The notes below the pieces were generated by a model, which was not told the DNA's origin, did no database searches, and saw only the letters and a list, made by a program, of their open reading frames with translations. From Chloroflexota bacterium (lineage in GTDB: Bacteria; Chloroflexota; Dehalococcoidia; SM23-28-2; HRBIN24), in contig JAUQPQ010000030.1 of NCBI GenBank assembly GCA_030550295.1, positions 1-17,774 of the forward strand: a DNA stretch of 17,774 nt, read 5' to 3'. Positions 1 through 7,399 of the stretch are shown here, in pieces. How positions within the stretch are numbered: the stretch's first letter is position 1; every line of letters starts with the position of its first letter. The translations under genes and the position numbers were made by a program.

Positions 1-101
1 TCCTCTGAAGGAAGAGGCATCCCCACTGCCGCAAGGACGCCTGAGGCGAAAACAAGGGGTATCCATCCCAACGCCGTGTCAACTATCAGCCAACCCCTCA
101 T
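1..101 (-). CDS. Membrane protein, N-terminal fragment (runs off window)
   Basis: The minus strand opens an ATG at 101 whose first base is the last base of the TAA ending the transglutaminase-like gene (TAATG), a common arrangement for translational coupling. A purine-rich GGGAGA lies about ten bases upstream. The 33 visible residues begin MRGWLIVDTALGWIP and continue hydrophobic (LVFASGVLAAVG), so a membrane segment starts almost at the N-terminus. The rest lies outside the window. I do not recognise the family. It is probably the fourth gene of the moxR-DUF58-transglutaminase operon. The frame stays open to the window edge, but so short a stretch proves little. Confidence 0.5.
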   Translation of the reverse strand, partial: MRGWLIVDTALGWIPLVFASGVLAAVGMPLPSE

Positions 102-2551
102 TAGCAGGGCGTCTCCCGGCGCCAGAACCGGCGCAAAGCATAGGACAAGATAGCTCCCCTCAGGTGAGGCCAGAGGCGGTTCAGGTAGCTTACTGTCTCG
201 GGTGGCGGGCTACGCCTACCGTAGCGGCTGAGGCAATAGGCATCGGCAAGGGGGGTGAGGTCACTGATCCCCCTAAGGGTGGTAGCCAAGCGACGAGCGA
301 AGTCGTGGGGCGTTTCCCCAGCCCGAGGCCCTATGCCGGCCCAGGAGGCGAGGCGAACCGTCTTCTCCCAGATGGGTTGGGGCGTAGGGAGATGGGCCAA
401 AGGCCTTTCCCAGAGCCAGCGAGCTACCCCCACCCCTATGAGAAGGGACGCCATCATTCCTAACGCCACCCACCACCATATGGCCCCCCCTTCCCCTTCT
501 TGAGGCCCCGCCGTTAGCCCTTCAGGGAGCTGCCCCTCGGTGGGGAGATCAGTCCCCTCCAAAATCTCCTGGAGGAGGGTATCCTCAGGGCCTAGGGGGC
601 CGAAAAGTCCGGCGGGCACGGGTAACCCATACTGATAGGGAAGATTGAGGGCCTCCTCTCCCTCCGTGATGAGGAAGGGCACCCATCCCCAGCGAGGGAA
701 ATACACCTCGGGCCAGGCGAGGACTTGATTTGCCGTTACTCTATAGGCCTTCTGGTTCTCGTCGTAGTCTCGTGGGGCCAAGGCGATGCCGGCCGCCAAG
801 CGGGCGGGTACCCCTGCCGCCCGCAGAAGCACTACCATGGCCGAAGCGCGCAGCTCTACTCTCCCCCTCCTCGCCTCGAACAGAAAGTGGTCCACCAAGT
901 CGCCAGCGGTGGGCACTGGCGACTCAGATACCGTTGGATAAGTGCGCAAGAAGTTGGCTATGGCTAGTACTTTGTCTACCGGTGTTGGCTTGTCACCTGC
1001 TACCTCTCTGGCCAGTTCCTTCATGCGGGAAGGGATCCTCTTGGGCAGCGATAGATAGACTTGCTGGATCCATGCCGGGTAGTCTGTCCCTGCAGCTTGC
1101 AGGTCGGCCAGGGATGGCAGAGGCAGGATGCCTGCAGTCCAGTATGACTCACCTACAGACAATTTCTTTTCGGGAACGATGGTGGCTTGTAGGATCGCCT
1201 CCACAGGTACCGCCGATATCTCCCGTGCCCGTCTCCCTTGCCTCTTTATCTCCAGGGCCAGGTATCCCTCCCTCAGGAGGGCCCGTCTGATGTCTTCGTC
1301 GCTGGCGTCCTGGTGGATGCTCATAAGGGGATGGGATGGGGCAGTTGAGTCCGCCCAAGACAGGCTTACTACGGCCCCTTTTGGGGCAAGGGCTGTGGCT
1401 GGTAAGGCAGCGTTGCCGGAGGTGAAGGCCATGGGCAAGGCCTGTCCAGGCACTAGCAGTACGGAAGAAGGCGTTCCCCCCTGTAGAAGCTGGACTTCTA
1501 CCCTAAGGGGCTCCGCCAATAACTCCGTAGGGGCCCTAAGGGTGGCGAACGGCCACCTTACCCCTACCCTCTCCCCTGCCTTCCAGCCTCCTGAGGCGTA
1601 CTCCTCGTAAACGGCGGCCCGCAGCAGGAGGTAAGTTGGCTTGCTACCCTCTGGCAAGCGGATTGCCAACACCTCTCCTGAAGAGGCGAAGTAGAGGCCC
1701 GGGCGCAGCGGGAGCACCGAGGCGATGTCCACCGCCTCAATCAGCTTCTTTCCTTTCAAGGGCCCTACCCAGCGCACCCAGTCACTGGCCAGGGAACGGA
1801 AGGGGCCACTTACTGCCTCCCAAGTGTGGGCCAGGGGCCTGCCGTACCCTGTAGGAACTATCCAGGCCGCCATCAGGAGGACCAGGGCCGCCCAAAAGGA
1901 AAGGTGGAGATGGGCAGGGCTTAGCAGGGGGGGATATTCCAGTCCCTCTCTTCGCCAGCTCTGCTCCTTACCTAAGATGTGGGCCCTGGCCAAAAGGAGT
2001 AGGCCAGTTATGGCGAACAGGATGAACGCCCCCAACACGCCTCGGTTCAAAAGTACGAAGTTGATAAGTAGGGTGATCCCCCCAGCCAAAAGCCCTAGCC
2101 ACGCCGTATGCCAACGGAAAAGGCCCCATGCCAGGAAAAAGGCTCCACCCCATGTGAGCCCCGCCACCAGCACTACAAAAGGCAAAGCATCGTTGCTGAT
2201 GCCTCCGCTAAGGACTACATGAAAGTAATCCTGGAAGCGCAGGTACAGAGAGTCTATTCTTTCTCCTAGGCTTCCTTCAGGCACCAGGTAGAGGGACTGG
2301 AGGAAGGTGGCCAGCAGGCCCCACACCGCGGCTGTCATCAGAGCTATGGGCCAGGGCAGGGAGCTTCGGCCCAGGATCCAGCCGGCAATTAGCCCCCCAA
2401 GGCCTAACAAGAGAAGGGAGGGCATCGTATCTGCCCAGTGGGCCTTCTGTATGCTCCAGGCGACGCTCAAAAAACAGAGGTAGGCAAGGCCCAGCGTAAG
2501 CCAGTCTTCCCACTCCAGGGCCCTGGCGACGGCCCGCCTTATGGCCACCAA
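101..2551 (-). CDS. TgpA-like transglutaminase-domain membrane protein, catalytic triad lost
   Basis: An 816-residue protein with the TgpA-type layout. Several hydrophobic segments fill roughly the first 230 residues, followed by an extracytoplasmic region, a transglutaminase-like core at about 520-630, a single membrane segment near 690-715 (IWWWVALGMMASLLIGVGV), and a C-terminal DUF4129-like tail. The core keeps family landmarks (ASAMVVLLRAAGVPARL; AWPEVYFPRWGWVPF). The residues aligning with Cys, His and Asp of the usual G-x-C-E-H-F-A-S / H-A-W / F-D-P-T pattern are V565, L611 and L627, so the domain should lack catalysis and may be structural or ligand-binding. The start is TTG at 2551, seven bases after AGGAGG; GTG at 2548 is an alternative. 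The TGA stop of the DUF58 gene sits inside this ribosome-binding site. It is the third gene of the moxR operon. Confidence 0.88.
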   Translation of the reverse strand: MVAIRRAVARALEWEDWLTLGLAYLCFLSVAWSIQKAHWADTMPSLLLLGLGGLIAGWILGRSSLPWPIALMTAAVWGLLATFLQSLYLVPEGSLGERIDSLYLRFQDYFHVVLSGGISNDALPFVVLVAGLTWGGAFFLAWGLFRWHTAWLGLLAGGITLLINFVLLNRGVLGAFILFAITGLLLLARAHILGKEQSWRREGLEYPPLLSPAHLHLSFWAALVLLMAAWIVPTGYGRPLAHTWEAVSGPFRSLASDWVRWVGPLKGKKLIEAVDIASVLPLRPGLYFASSGEVLAIRLPEGSKPTYLLLRAAVYEEYASGGWKAGERVGVRWPFATLRAPTELLAEPLRVEVQLLQGGTPSSVLLVPGQALPMAFTSGNAALPATALAPKGAVVSLSWADSTAPSHPLMSIHQDASDEDIRRALLREGYLALEIKRQGRRAREISAVPVEAILQATIVPEKKLSVGESYWTAGILPLPSLADLQAAGTDYPAWIQQVYLSLPKRIPSRMKELAREVAGDKPTPVDKVLAIANFLRTYPTVSESPVPTAGDLVDHFLFEARRGRVELRASAMVVLLRAAGVPARLAAGIALAPRDYDENQKAYRVTANQVLAWPEVYFPRWGWVPFLITEGEEALNLPYQYGLPVPAGLFGPLGPEDTLLQEILEGTDLPTEGQLPEGLTAGPQEGEGGAIWWWVALGMMASLLIGVGVARWLWERPLAHLPTPQPIWEKTVRLASWAGIGPRAGETPHDFARRLATTLRGISDLTPLADAYCLSRYGRRSPPPETVSYLNRLWPHLRGAILSYALRRFWRRETPC

Positions 2552-2555
2552 GCCT

Positions 2556-3854
2556 TCACCTCCTTACGGTGGCGCCACCGATGGAAAGTTGCAAAGACGG
2601 TGACGTCTTGAGGGCCAAAGATATAGGCTGCCCCCTACTTACAGTGCAGGTAGTGATGCCCAAAGCCACCAGGACGCTGTACGGCAAGATGGGGCCTTCT
2701 CTACCGCCGAAGGTCTCAGCTTCCAGGAGGACTACAACTGCCTTAACGCCTCTCCGCCCCATCTCACCAAGGGCCTCGGCCCATTCTTGCCTAGGGGAAG
2801 GCGTTATCACCACTAGGGTAGTGTAGCGCCCAAAGGCCCTATCATAGCTGTGAAGGAGCTTTTCTAGGGGCACATCCCCATTTGTCTCTAAGAGGGCTAA
2901 AGCCTCGGCTATTCGCTCATACTGTACGGGCCCACGGGCCGGGTAAAGGACCAATGGCTTTTTCCCTATCCCCATCATCCCCACCCTTAGGTCATTGTCG
3001 AGGAGTAGGCGGGCTATGGAGCAGGCGATGTTGACCATGTACTCCTCGGTACTCTCGGCGCCTTCCCCGGCATGGACTTCCCTCTCCAGGTCTAGCAGGA
3101 TCCAGACATCGCTAATGGGGGAGTAATCGAAAGTCTTGGCCATGAGGCGGCCCAGGCGGGCAGTGCTGAGCCAGTGGATGCGGCTTACAGGGTCACCAGG
3201 TTGGTAGTCCCTCACTGAGACGACGTTAGTGGTGGAGTTGGCGGTGGGCTGACTCCGGGGCCCCTCGCCAGGGAGCTGAGCCGCAGGCACGAAAAAGTAG
3301 GGCAGGGGCACAGGCGAGGGATATACAAGCACCTCCCAACGCTTGTCAAAGGCCCGCTCCATCTGGAACAGCCCAAAGGGGTCGCTTGCCCTTATGAGTA
3401 CGGGCCCAAAGGTGTAGCGGCCACGCCGGGGGAGGGTAACTTGAGTCTGCCATACCCGATAGCCGCCAGCAGGCAGCATCATCACCCCCTTAGCCTGCGC
3501 CCCAGGGACTTCACAGCGGTCTTCCACCTCCAGCCAAAGCTTTGGGAAGGACGTGCGGTTTTGTACTTGCACGGTGACGGTAACCCATTGGCCAGCTTGG
3601 AGATGGCTGGGCCTCCGTTCCACCTCTACCTTCAGCCCTCGCACGTTGAGGCGAGCCCAGAGCCAGGCTAAAGGCACTAAGGCAAAGAGGAGATAGCTGG
3701 CCCTGAGGAGGATCCAGTAGCCTGAGGCCCAACCCATCACCAGCAGGGTAAAGGCCAAGGCCAGGGCAATGACCAGGTTGCTGCCTAGGGCCCTGCCAAG
3801 CCTTCTCAGGAGCCGCGGGCCCGCACCCCTGGGACCGCTGTCCTTGCCAGGCAT
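2556..3854 (-). CDS. DUF58 domain protein
   Basis: A 432-residue protein with two membrane segments near residues 26-45 and 49-68, then a beta-rich region, then the DUF58 core with the diagnostic motif RDYQPGDPVSRIHW at 215-228. A vWA-like fold probably follows (VWILLDLE, 250-257), with no full DxSxS MIDAS motif visible. DUF58 proteins are encoded beside MoxR ATPases across bacteria and are thought to be their partners at the membrane; the exact role is unknown. ATG at 3854 overlaps moxR by 49 bases and has a weak GGTGG element upstream. A CTG at 3809, overlapping the moxR stop as CTGA, would give a shorter protein that starts just before the first membrane segment. The 3' end is separated from the transglutaminase-like gene by 4 bases. 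Confidence 0.88.
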   Translation of the reverse strand: MPGKDSGPRGAGPRLLRRLGRALGSNLVIALALAFTLLVMGWASGYWILLRASYLLFALVPLAWLWARLNVRGLKVEVERRPSHLQAGQWVTVTVQVQNRTSFPKLWLEVEDRCEVPGAQAKGVMMLPAGGYRVWQTQVTLPRRGRYTFGPVLIRASDPFGLFQMERAFDKRWEVLVYPSPVPLPYFFVPAAQLPGEGPRSQPTANSTTNVVSVRDYQPGDPVSRIHWLSTARLGRLMAKTFDYSPISDVWILLDLEREVHAGEGAESTEEYMVNIACSIARLLLDNDLRVGMMGIGKKPLVLYPARGPVQYERIAEALALLETNGDVPLEKLLHSYDRAFGRYTTLVVITPSPRQEWAEALGEMGRRGVKAVVVLLEAETFGGREGPILPYSVLVALGITTCTVSRGQPISLALKTSPSLQLSIGGATVRR

Positions 3855-4762
3855 TCTTCCACCACCTGTTGGGACGTAACCCCCCTCACCTTGCTGGCTG
3901 GAGCCACGATGATGCGGTGCCCTAGCACAGGGTAGGCCAGGTATTTTACATCCTCGGGAAGGACGTAGTCCCTACCCTCTAGGAGGGCTTTGGCCTGGCT
4001 GGCCCTCTGGAGGGCTAAGGACCCTCTAGGCGATGCCCCCAGGTAGACGGCCTCGTGCTGGCGCGTGGCTTCTGCTAGGCGGGCGATGTACAGCTTTATC
4101 AGGGGATCTACCCAGATGCGTTTCACTTCTTCTTGGAGGGTCAGGATGTCGGCCGGCTCACATACTGCCTCAAGGCTCTCGATAGGGTGGGACTGGACCT
4201 GGCGCTCCATTATGGCCACTTCTTGCTCCACGGTGGGGTATCCCAAATGGAGCCGCATGAAGAAGCGGTCTAGCTGGGCTTCAGGCAAGGGGAAGGTGCC
4301 CTCATACTCTATCGGGTTCTGGGTGGCCAGGACCATGAAGGGACGAGGCAGGCTATAGCTGATGCCGTCCACCGTTATCTGCCGCTCCTCCATGGCTTCT
4401 AAGAGGGCCGATTGTGTCCTTGGGCTGGCCCTGTTGATCTCATCTGCCAAGACGATCTGGGCCATGATGGGGCCGGGCCGGAACTGAAAGTCGCCTAGCT
4501 TCTGGTTGTAGACGGAGGCGCCGGTGATATCGGTGGGCAGAAGGTCGGGGGTGAACTGGATACGCCGGAAGGTGCAGCCGGTGGAGCGGGCCAAGCTGCG
4601 GGCCAGCATCGTCTTTCCTACCCCTGGGATGTCCTCGATGAGGAGATGCCCGTTGCTCATAAGGGCGATGACTGCCAGTTCCACCTCCTTCTCCTTGCCT
4701 ACTATCACCCGCTCGATGTTCTGGACGATCTGGCTCGCTCGCTCCCTAGCCCCCTCCAACAT
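3806..4762 (-). CDS. MoxR-family AAA+ ATPase
   Basis: A 318-residue AAA+ ATPase of the MoxR family. Walker A is at 46-51 (PGVGKT), Walker B at 104-109 (LADEIN followed by RASPRTQSALLEAMEE), sensor 1 Asn at 149 (ATQNP), and an arginine-finger region at EAQLDRFF (161-168). MoxR ATPases act as chaperone-like remodelling factors, usually with DUF58 and vWA or transglutaminase-like membrane proteins, which is the neighbourhood here. ATG at 4762 follows an AAGGAGGTG ribosome-binding site at 4777-4785 with a long 14-base spacing; an in-frame TGA lies two codons upstream, so no earlier start is possible. It is the first gene of the operon, read from the promoter at 4811-4819. Confidence 0.95.
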   Translation of the reverse strand: MLEGARERASQIVQNIERVIVGKEKEVELAVIALMSNGHLLIEDIPGVGKTMLARSLARSTGCTFRRIQFTPDLLPTDITGASVYNQKLGDFQFRPGPIMAQIVLADEINRASPRTQSALLEAMEERQITVDGISYSLPRPFMVLATQNPIEYEGTFPLPEAQLDRFFMRLHLGYPTVEQEVAIMERQVQSHPIESLEAVCEPADILTLQEEVKRIWVDPLIKLYIARLAEATRQHEAVYLGASPRGSLALQRASQAKALLEGRDYVLPEDVKYLAYPVLGHRIIVAPASKVRGVTSQQVVEECLARTAVPGVRARGS

Positions 4763-4776
4763 GGCTCAATGATGGG

Positions 4777-4785
4777 CACCTCCTT
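4777..4785 (-). promoter_or_regulatory. Ribosome-binding site of moxR, long spacing
   Basis: Minus-strand AAGGAGGTG is a near-perfect anti-16S complement, but 14 bases separate it from the ATG at 4762. An in-frame stop between the two excludes a closer upstream start. Confidence 0.6.
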
Positions 4786-4810
4786 TTTTCTGATAAGACA
4801 GTTCCCAGCG

Positions 4811-4819
4811 ATTATACCA
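4811..4819 (-). promoter_or_regulatory. Extended -10 promoter of the moxR operon
   Basis: The minus strand reads TGGTATAAT: a perfect TATAAT (4816 down to 4811) with the TGn extension. At 17 bases spacing the -35 position reads TGTCCC, a poor match, as is usual for extended -10 promoters. Transcription would begin near 4804, giving a leader of about 42 bases. Confidence 0.6.
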
Positions 4820-4862
4820 TCGCTGCTCTAGAGGGGACAGTGTTTTCTTAAAGGGCGCAGTT

Positions 4863-4879
4863 TAAAATCACGTTAGAAT
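4863..4879 (+). promoter_or_regulatory. Possible -10 elements just upstream of the M23 gene
   Basis: TAAAAT (4863-4868) and TAGAAT (4874-4879) each match TATAAT at five of six positions. No convincing -35 hexamer or ribosome-binding site is visible. The first would give a leader of about 8 bases before the ATG at 4883; the second would start RNA at about the GTG of codon 2. Either implies a leaderless or nearly leaderless transcript. Which one is used cannot be decided by eye. Confidence 0.35.
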
Positions 4880-4882
4880 TCT

Positions 4883-5797
4883 ATGGTGCGCTACTGTGTT
4901 TGGGCCCTTTTGGTGCTGCTAGCGGGATGCAGCGGTGGGACAGGCCTTTCCCTTTGGGGCGAGGTGCCGTCGCCTACTCCTGTAGTTTACCTGGCCTCCC
5001 CTACACCTACCCCTATTCCAAGTCCTGAGCTGGCGGTGAAAGGCCCCGTTAGGCAGGGGGCGGCCTTTCTGGCCCTGGTTGTGGGCAGGTTCTCTGGGCC
5101 ACCTGTCCTCTCTTTCAACGGTCGCGAGTACTATACCATCGTCGAGGGGGAGAGAGCTCTGGCTTACATCCCTGTCCCGGTAGGGATGTCCCCTGGCACT
5201 TATCCTTTGGTGGCCTTTTCCCAGGGGGTAGAGGTAGCAGCCTCAGATGTAGAAGTGGCCCCTCATATGTTCCCGGTGGAGGAAGTACCTATTCCTGGAG
5301 AGGTGGCAGCCCTATTGTTGGACACCGAAGCTATTGAGCAGGAGAGGCGCCTACTAACTCAGGCTTATTCCCTCTCTATGCCTTTCAGGGCCTGGGGAGG
5401 CCCCTGGCACCTACCCGTGGCAGGGGAAGTGAGCGACGTGTTTGGTGCCATGCGTTCGGTGGCGGGGGGGCCTTACTATCCCCACACAGGGGTGGACTTG
5501 GGGGCACCTGAGGGTACGCCCATTGTGGCCTCGGCCTCAGGCCTGGTGGTGTTGGTGCGAAACTTACACCTTCGTGGCCTTTCGGTAATCATTGACCACG
5601 GGGCTGGTGTTTTCACGGGATACCATCACTTGGGGACGGTAGCAGTGGGGGAGGGTGAGTGGGTAGAGGGAGGCCAGGTTATAGGGACGGTAGGTAGCTC
5701 TGGCCTGGCCTCTGGGCCCCATCTCCACTGGGAACTAGTGGTCCATGGCACGCAGGTAGATCCCATGGCCTGGCTTGAGTCCCCTCCTCAGCCTTAG
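4883..5797 (+). CDS. M23 (LytM-type) peptidase lipoprotein
   Basis: A 304-residue secreted lipoprotein. Residues 1-16 form a lipoprotein signal peptide with lipobox L-A-G-C16. A Pro/Thr-rich linker follows (about 30-48), then a beta-rich middle region, and a C-terminal peptidase M23 domain at about 180-300. The zinc-site motifs are intact: H201-x3-D205 (HTGVDLG) and HLH at 280-282 (GPHLHWE), with H239 in the IIDHG strand. M23 enzymes cleave peptidoglycan cross-links or, in regulatory forms, activate amidases; with all ligands present this one is probably an active endopeptidase outside the membrane. No ribosome-binding site is seen before the ATG. Its TAG stop shares four bases with the stop of the convergent rsmE. 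It is monocistronic and divergent from moxR. Confidence 0.92.
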   Translation: MVRYCVWALLVLLAGCSGGTGLSLWGEVPSPTPVVYLASPTPTPIPSPELAVKGPVRQGAAFLALVVGRFSGPPVLSFNGREYYTIVEGERALAYIPVPVGMSPGTYPLVAFSQGVEVAASDVEVAPHMFPVEEVPIPGEVAALLLDTEAIEQERRLLTQAYSLSMPFRAWGGPWHLPVAGEVSDVFGAMRSVAGGPYYPHTGVDLGAPEGTPIVASASGLVVLVRNLHLRGLSVIIDHGAGVFTGYHHLGTVAVGEGEWVEGGQVIGTVGSSGLASGPHLHWELVVHGTQVDPMAWLESPPQP

Positions 5798-6531
5798 GGT
5801 CCTAGCTCCCCCAGCTCGTACAACACCGCGGTTATGGCGGCTAGGGCGGCCGTCTCTGTCCGCAGGACCCTCCCCCCTAGGGAGACGATATGGAAGCCCT
5901 GCTGGCGGGCCAGCGCCACCTCCTCGGCCTCTAGTCCTCCCTCGGGGCCGATGAGGAGGCTTATTTGGTTCTCCTTCCCTTTGGCGGACTCCAGGAGGGG
6001 CTTGAGGCCTTGGTTGTGCTCTCCTTCCCAGGGGAGGATGCGCAGGCCCTGGGCTTGGCGTACCGCCTCTGGCAAGGAGATGGGTGGGCGTAATAGGGGT
6101 GGCCGGGCACGACCACACTGCTCGGTGGCCTCGATGATTAATCGATGCCAGCGCTCTTGCTTGGCTCCTCCTTCCTTCCATGGCCGGACCACTGAACGTT
6201 TGGCCACTACGGGGACTATCTCTGTCACCCCCAACTCGGTGGCCTTCTCAAGGACTATCTCTAGACGGGGCTCCTTGATGAGGGAGACGAAGAGGCTCAG
6301 GGAGACTTTAGGCTCGGGTGGGGGCTCCACTTCTCCCACCACCACAGCCATGGCCGAACGACGGCCGATCTCCTTCAGCTCTACCACCCATTCACGGCCT
6401 GAGCCATCAAAAAGGATTAGCTGCTCGCTTGGGCGTAGGCGTAAGACGCGGCCCAGTCTATGCACTAGCTCTTGGGACAAGATGGCTTGACGTCCTCTTA
6501 TGGTGCCTGGGTCTACGTAGAACCTACGCAT
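5794..6531 (-). CDS. rsmE: 16S rRNA (uracil-1498-N3)-methyltransferase RsmE
   Basis: A 245-residue SPOUT-class methyltransferase with the family landmarks KATELG (96-101), EQCGR (137-141), LLIGPEGG (192-199) and the knot segment LGGRVLRTETA (218-228). It methylates N3 of U1498 in 16S rRNA using S-adenosylmethionine. Length and motifs are normal for the family. The ATG at 6531 lies inside the 3' end of prmA (8-base overlap), so the two are probably translationally coupled. It is the last gene of dnaJ-prmA-rsmE. The TAA stop overlaps the stop of the convergent M23 gene, leaving no space for a terminator between them. Confidence 0.95.
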   Translation of the reverse strand: MRRFYVDPGTIRGRQAILSQELVHRLGRVLRLRPSEQLILFDGSGREWVVELKEIGRRSAMAVVVGEVEPPPEPKVSLSLFVSLIKEPRLEIVLEKATELGVTEIVPVVAKRSVVRPWKEGGAKQERWHRLIIEATEQCGRARPPLLRPPISLPEAVRQAQGLRILPWEGEHNQGLKPLLESAKGKENQISLLIGPEGGLEAEEVALARQQGFHIVSLGGRVLRTETAALAAITAVLYELGELGP

Positions 6532-7393
6532 CTTTGACCATTACGATAGCGGCCCACCCATCTTGCATCATGTCCTGATGATGTCGAAGGCCATAAGTGG
6601 CCAGTAGGGGCGTTAACTCGGCTACCGTCTCGGAGAGGAAACCGCTCACTACTAGGTAGCCTCCTGGGGCTAGGGCAGCGGTCATGAGGGGCCCCAGGCG
6701 GCGGATGGTCTCCCTATCTAAGTTGGCTATTACAAGGTGGAAGGGCCCTTCCTGGAGAATGTTAGGGGTAAGGGTGCCATGACATACCTTTACAGTATCG
6801 GCTACGCCGTTGGCCTCCACGTTGCCCAGGGCTGCCTTGACTGCCTCAGCATCTATGTCTAGGGCAAGGGCGTAAGTGGCCCCCAACTTAGCGGCTGCGA
6901 TAGCTAAAATACCGGTGCCCGTGCCTACGTCTAGCACCCTGGCCCCTGGGAATATCAGCTTCTGAACGGCGTGTAGGCAGAGGGCAGTGGTGGGGTGAGT
7001 GCCCGTCCCAAAGGCCATCCCTGGCTCGATCTGTAACGTGACTTGCCCAGGCTGCCCCTTCTTTTTGCTCCAGGGGGGTTTCACCAGGACGCTGCCTATA
7101 AGCTGAGGTCTGAAATGGCGTCGCCAGGCCTTGTGCCATCTCTCCTCCCTGAGACGCCTCGCCCTGTGCCACTTGGGGGTGCAGGAGAGGGGGACAAAGC
7201 GAAGTGCCAAGCGCAGGGATCTCTTAAGTGCGGTCAAGTCTTCTTGGGGTACGTAGATCTTTACGAACGCCCTGGGCTGGCCCTCCTCACCGTTATCTAT
7301 CTCTACGGCCAAGCGAGGGCAGCACTGGGCGAGGAGATCGGCGACTAGGTCGCTGTCGCGAGGGTCGATCTGGAGGCGCAGCTCGAGCCACAT
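6524..7393 (-). CDS. prmA: Ribosomal protein L11 methyltransferase PrmA
   Basis: A 289-residue class I SAM-dependent methyltransferase. The PrmA signature FGTGTHPTT is at 128-136, the SAM-binding motif I VLDVGTGTGI at 153-162, an acidic motif II (LALDIDAEAV) near 176-185, and the active-site strand VIANLDRETI further on, where relatives often have an N-I/L stretch. The N-terminal 100 residues correspond to the L11-binding domain. The enzyme trimethylates ribosomal protein L11. ATG at 7393 lies six bases after the dnaJ stop with a TAAGG element just upstream. The dnaJ-prmA-rsmE order is conserved in many Gram-positive bacteria. Confidence 0.93.
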   Translation of the reverse strand: MWLELRLQIDPRDSDLVADLLAQCCPRLAVEIDNGEEGQPRAFVKIYVPQEDLTALKRSLRLALRFVPLSCTPKWHRARRLREERWHKAWRRHFRPQLIGSVLVKPPWSKKKGQPGQVTLQIEPGMAFGTGTHPTTALCLHAVQKLIFPGARVLDVGTGTGILAIAAAKLGATYALALDIDAEAVKAALGNVEANGVADTVKVCHGTLTPNILQEGPFHLVIANLDRETIRRLGPLMTAALAPGGYLVVSGFLSETVAELTPLLATYGLRHHQDMMQDGWAAIVMVKDA

Positions 7394-7399
7394 GGGGCC

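Noticed and set aside
5834..6490. Long plus-strand open frame (218 residues) opposite rsmE
   Set aside because: It is antisense to a clear rsmE with all family motifs; the translation is Arg/Ser-rich and low-complexity, as expected of a shadow frame in GC-rich DNA.
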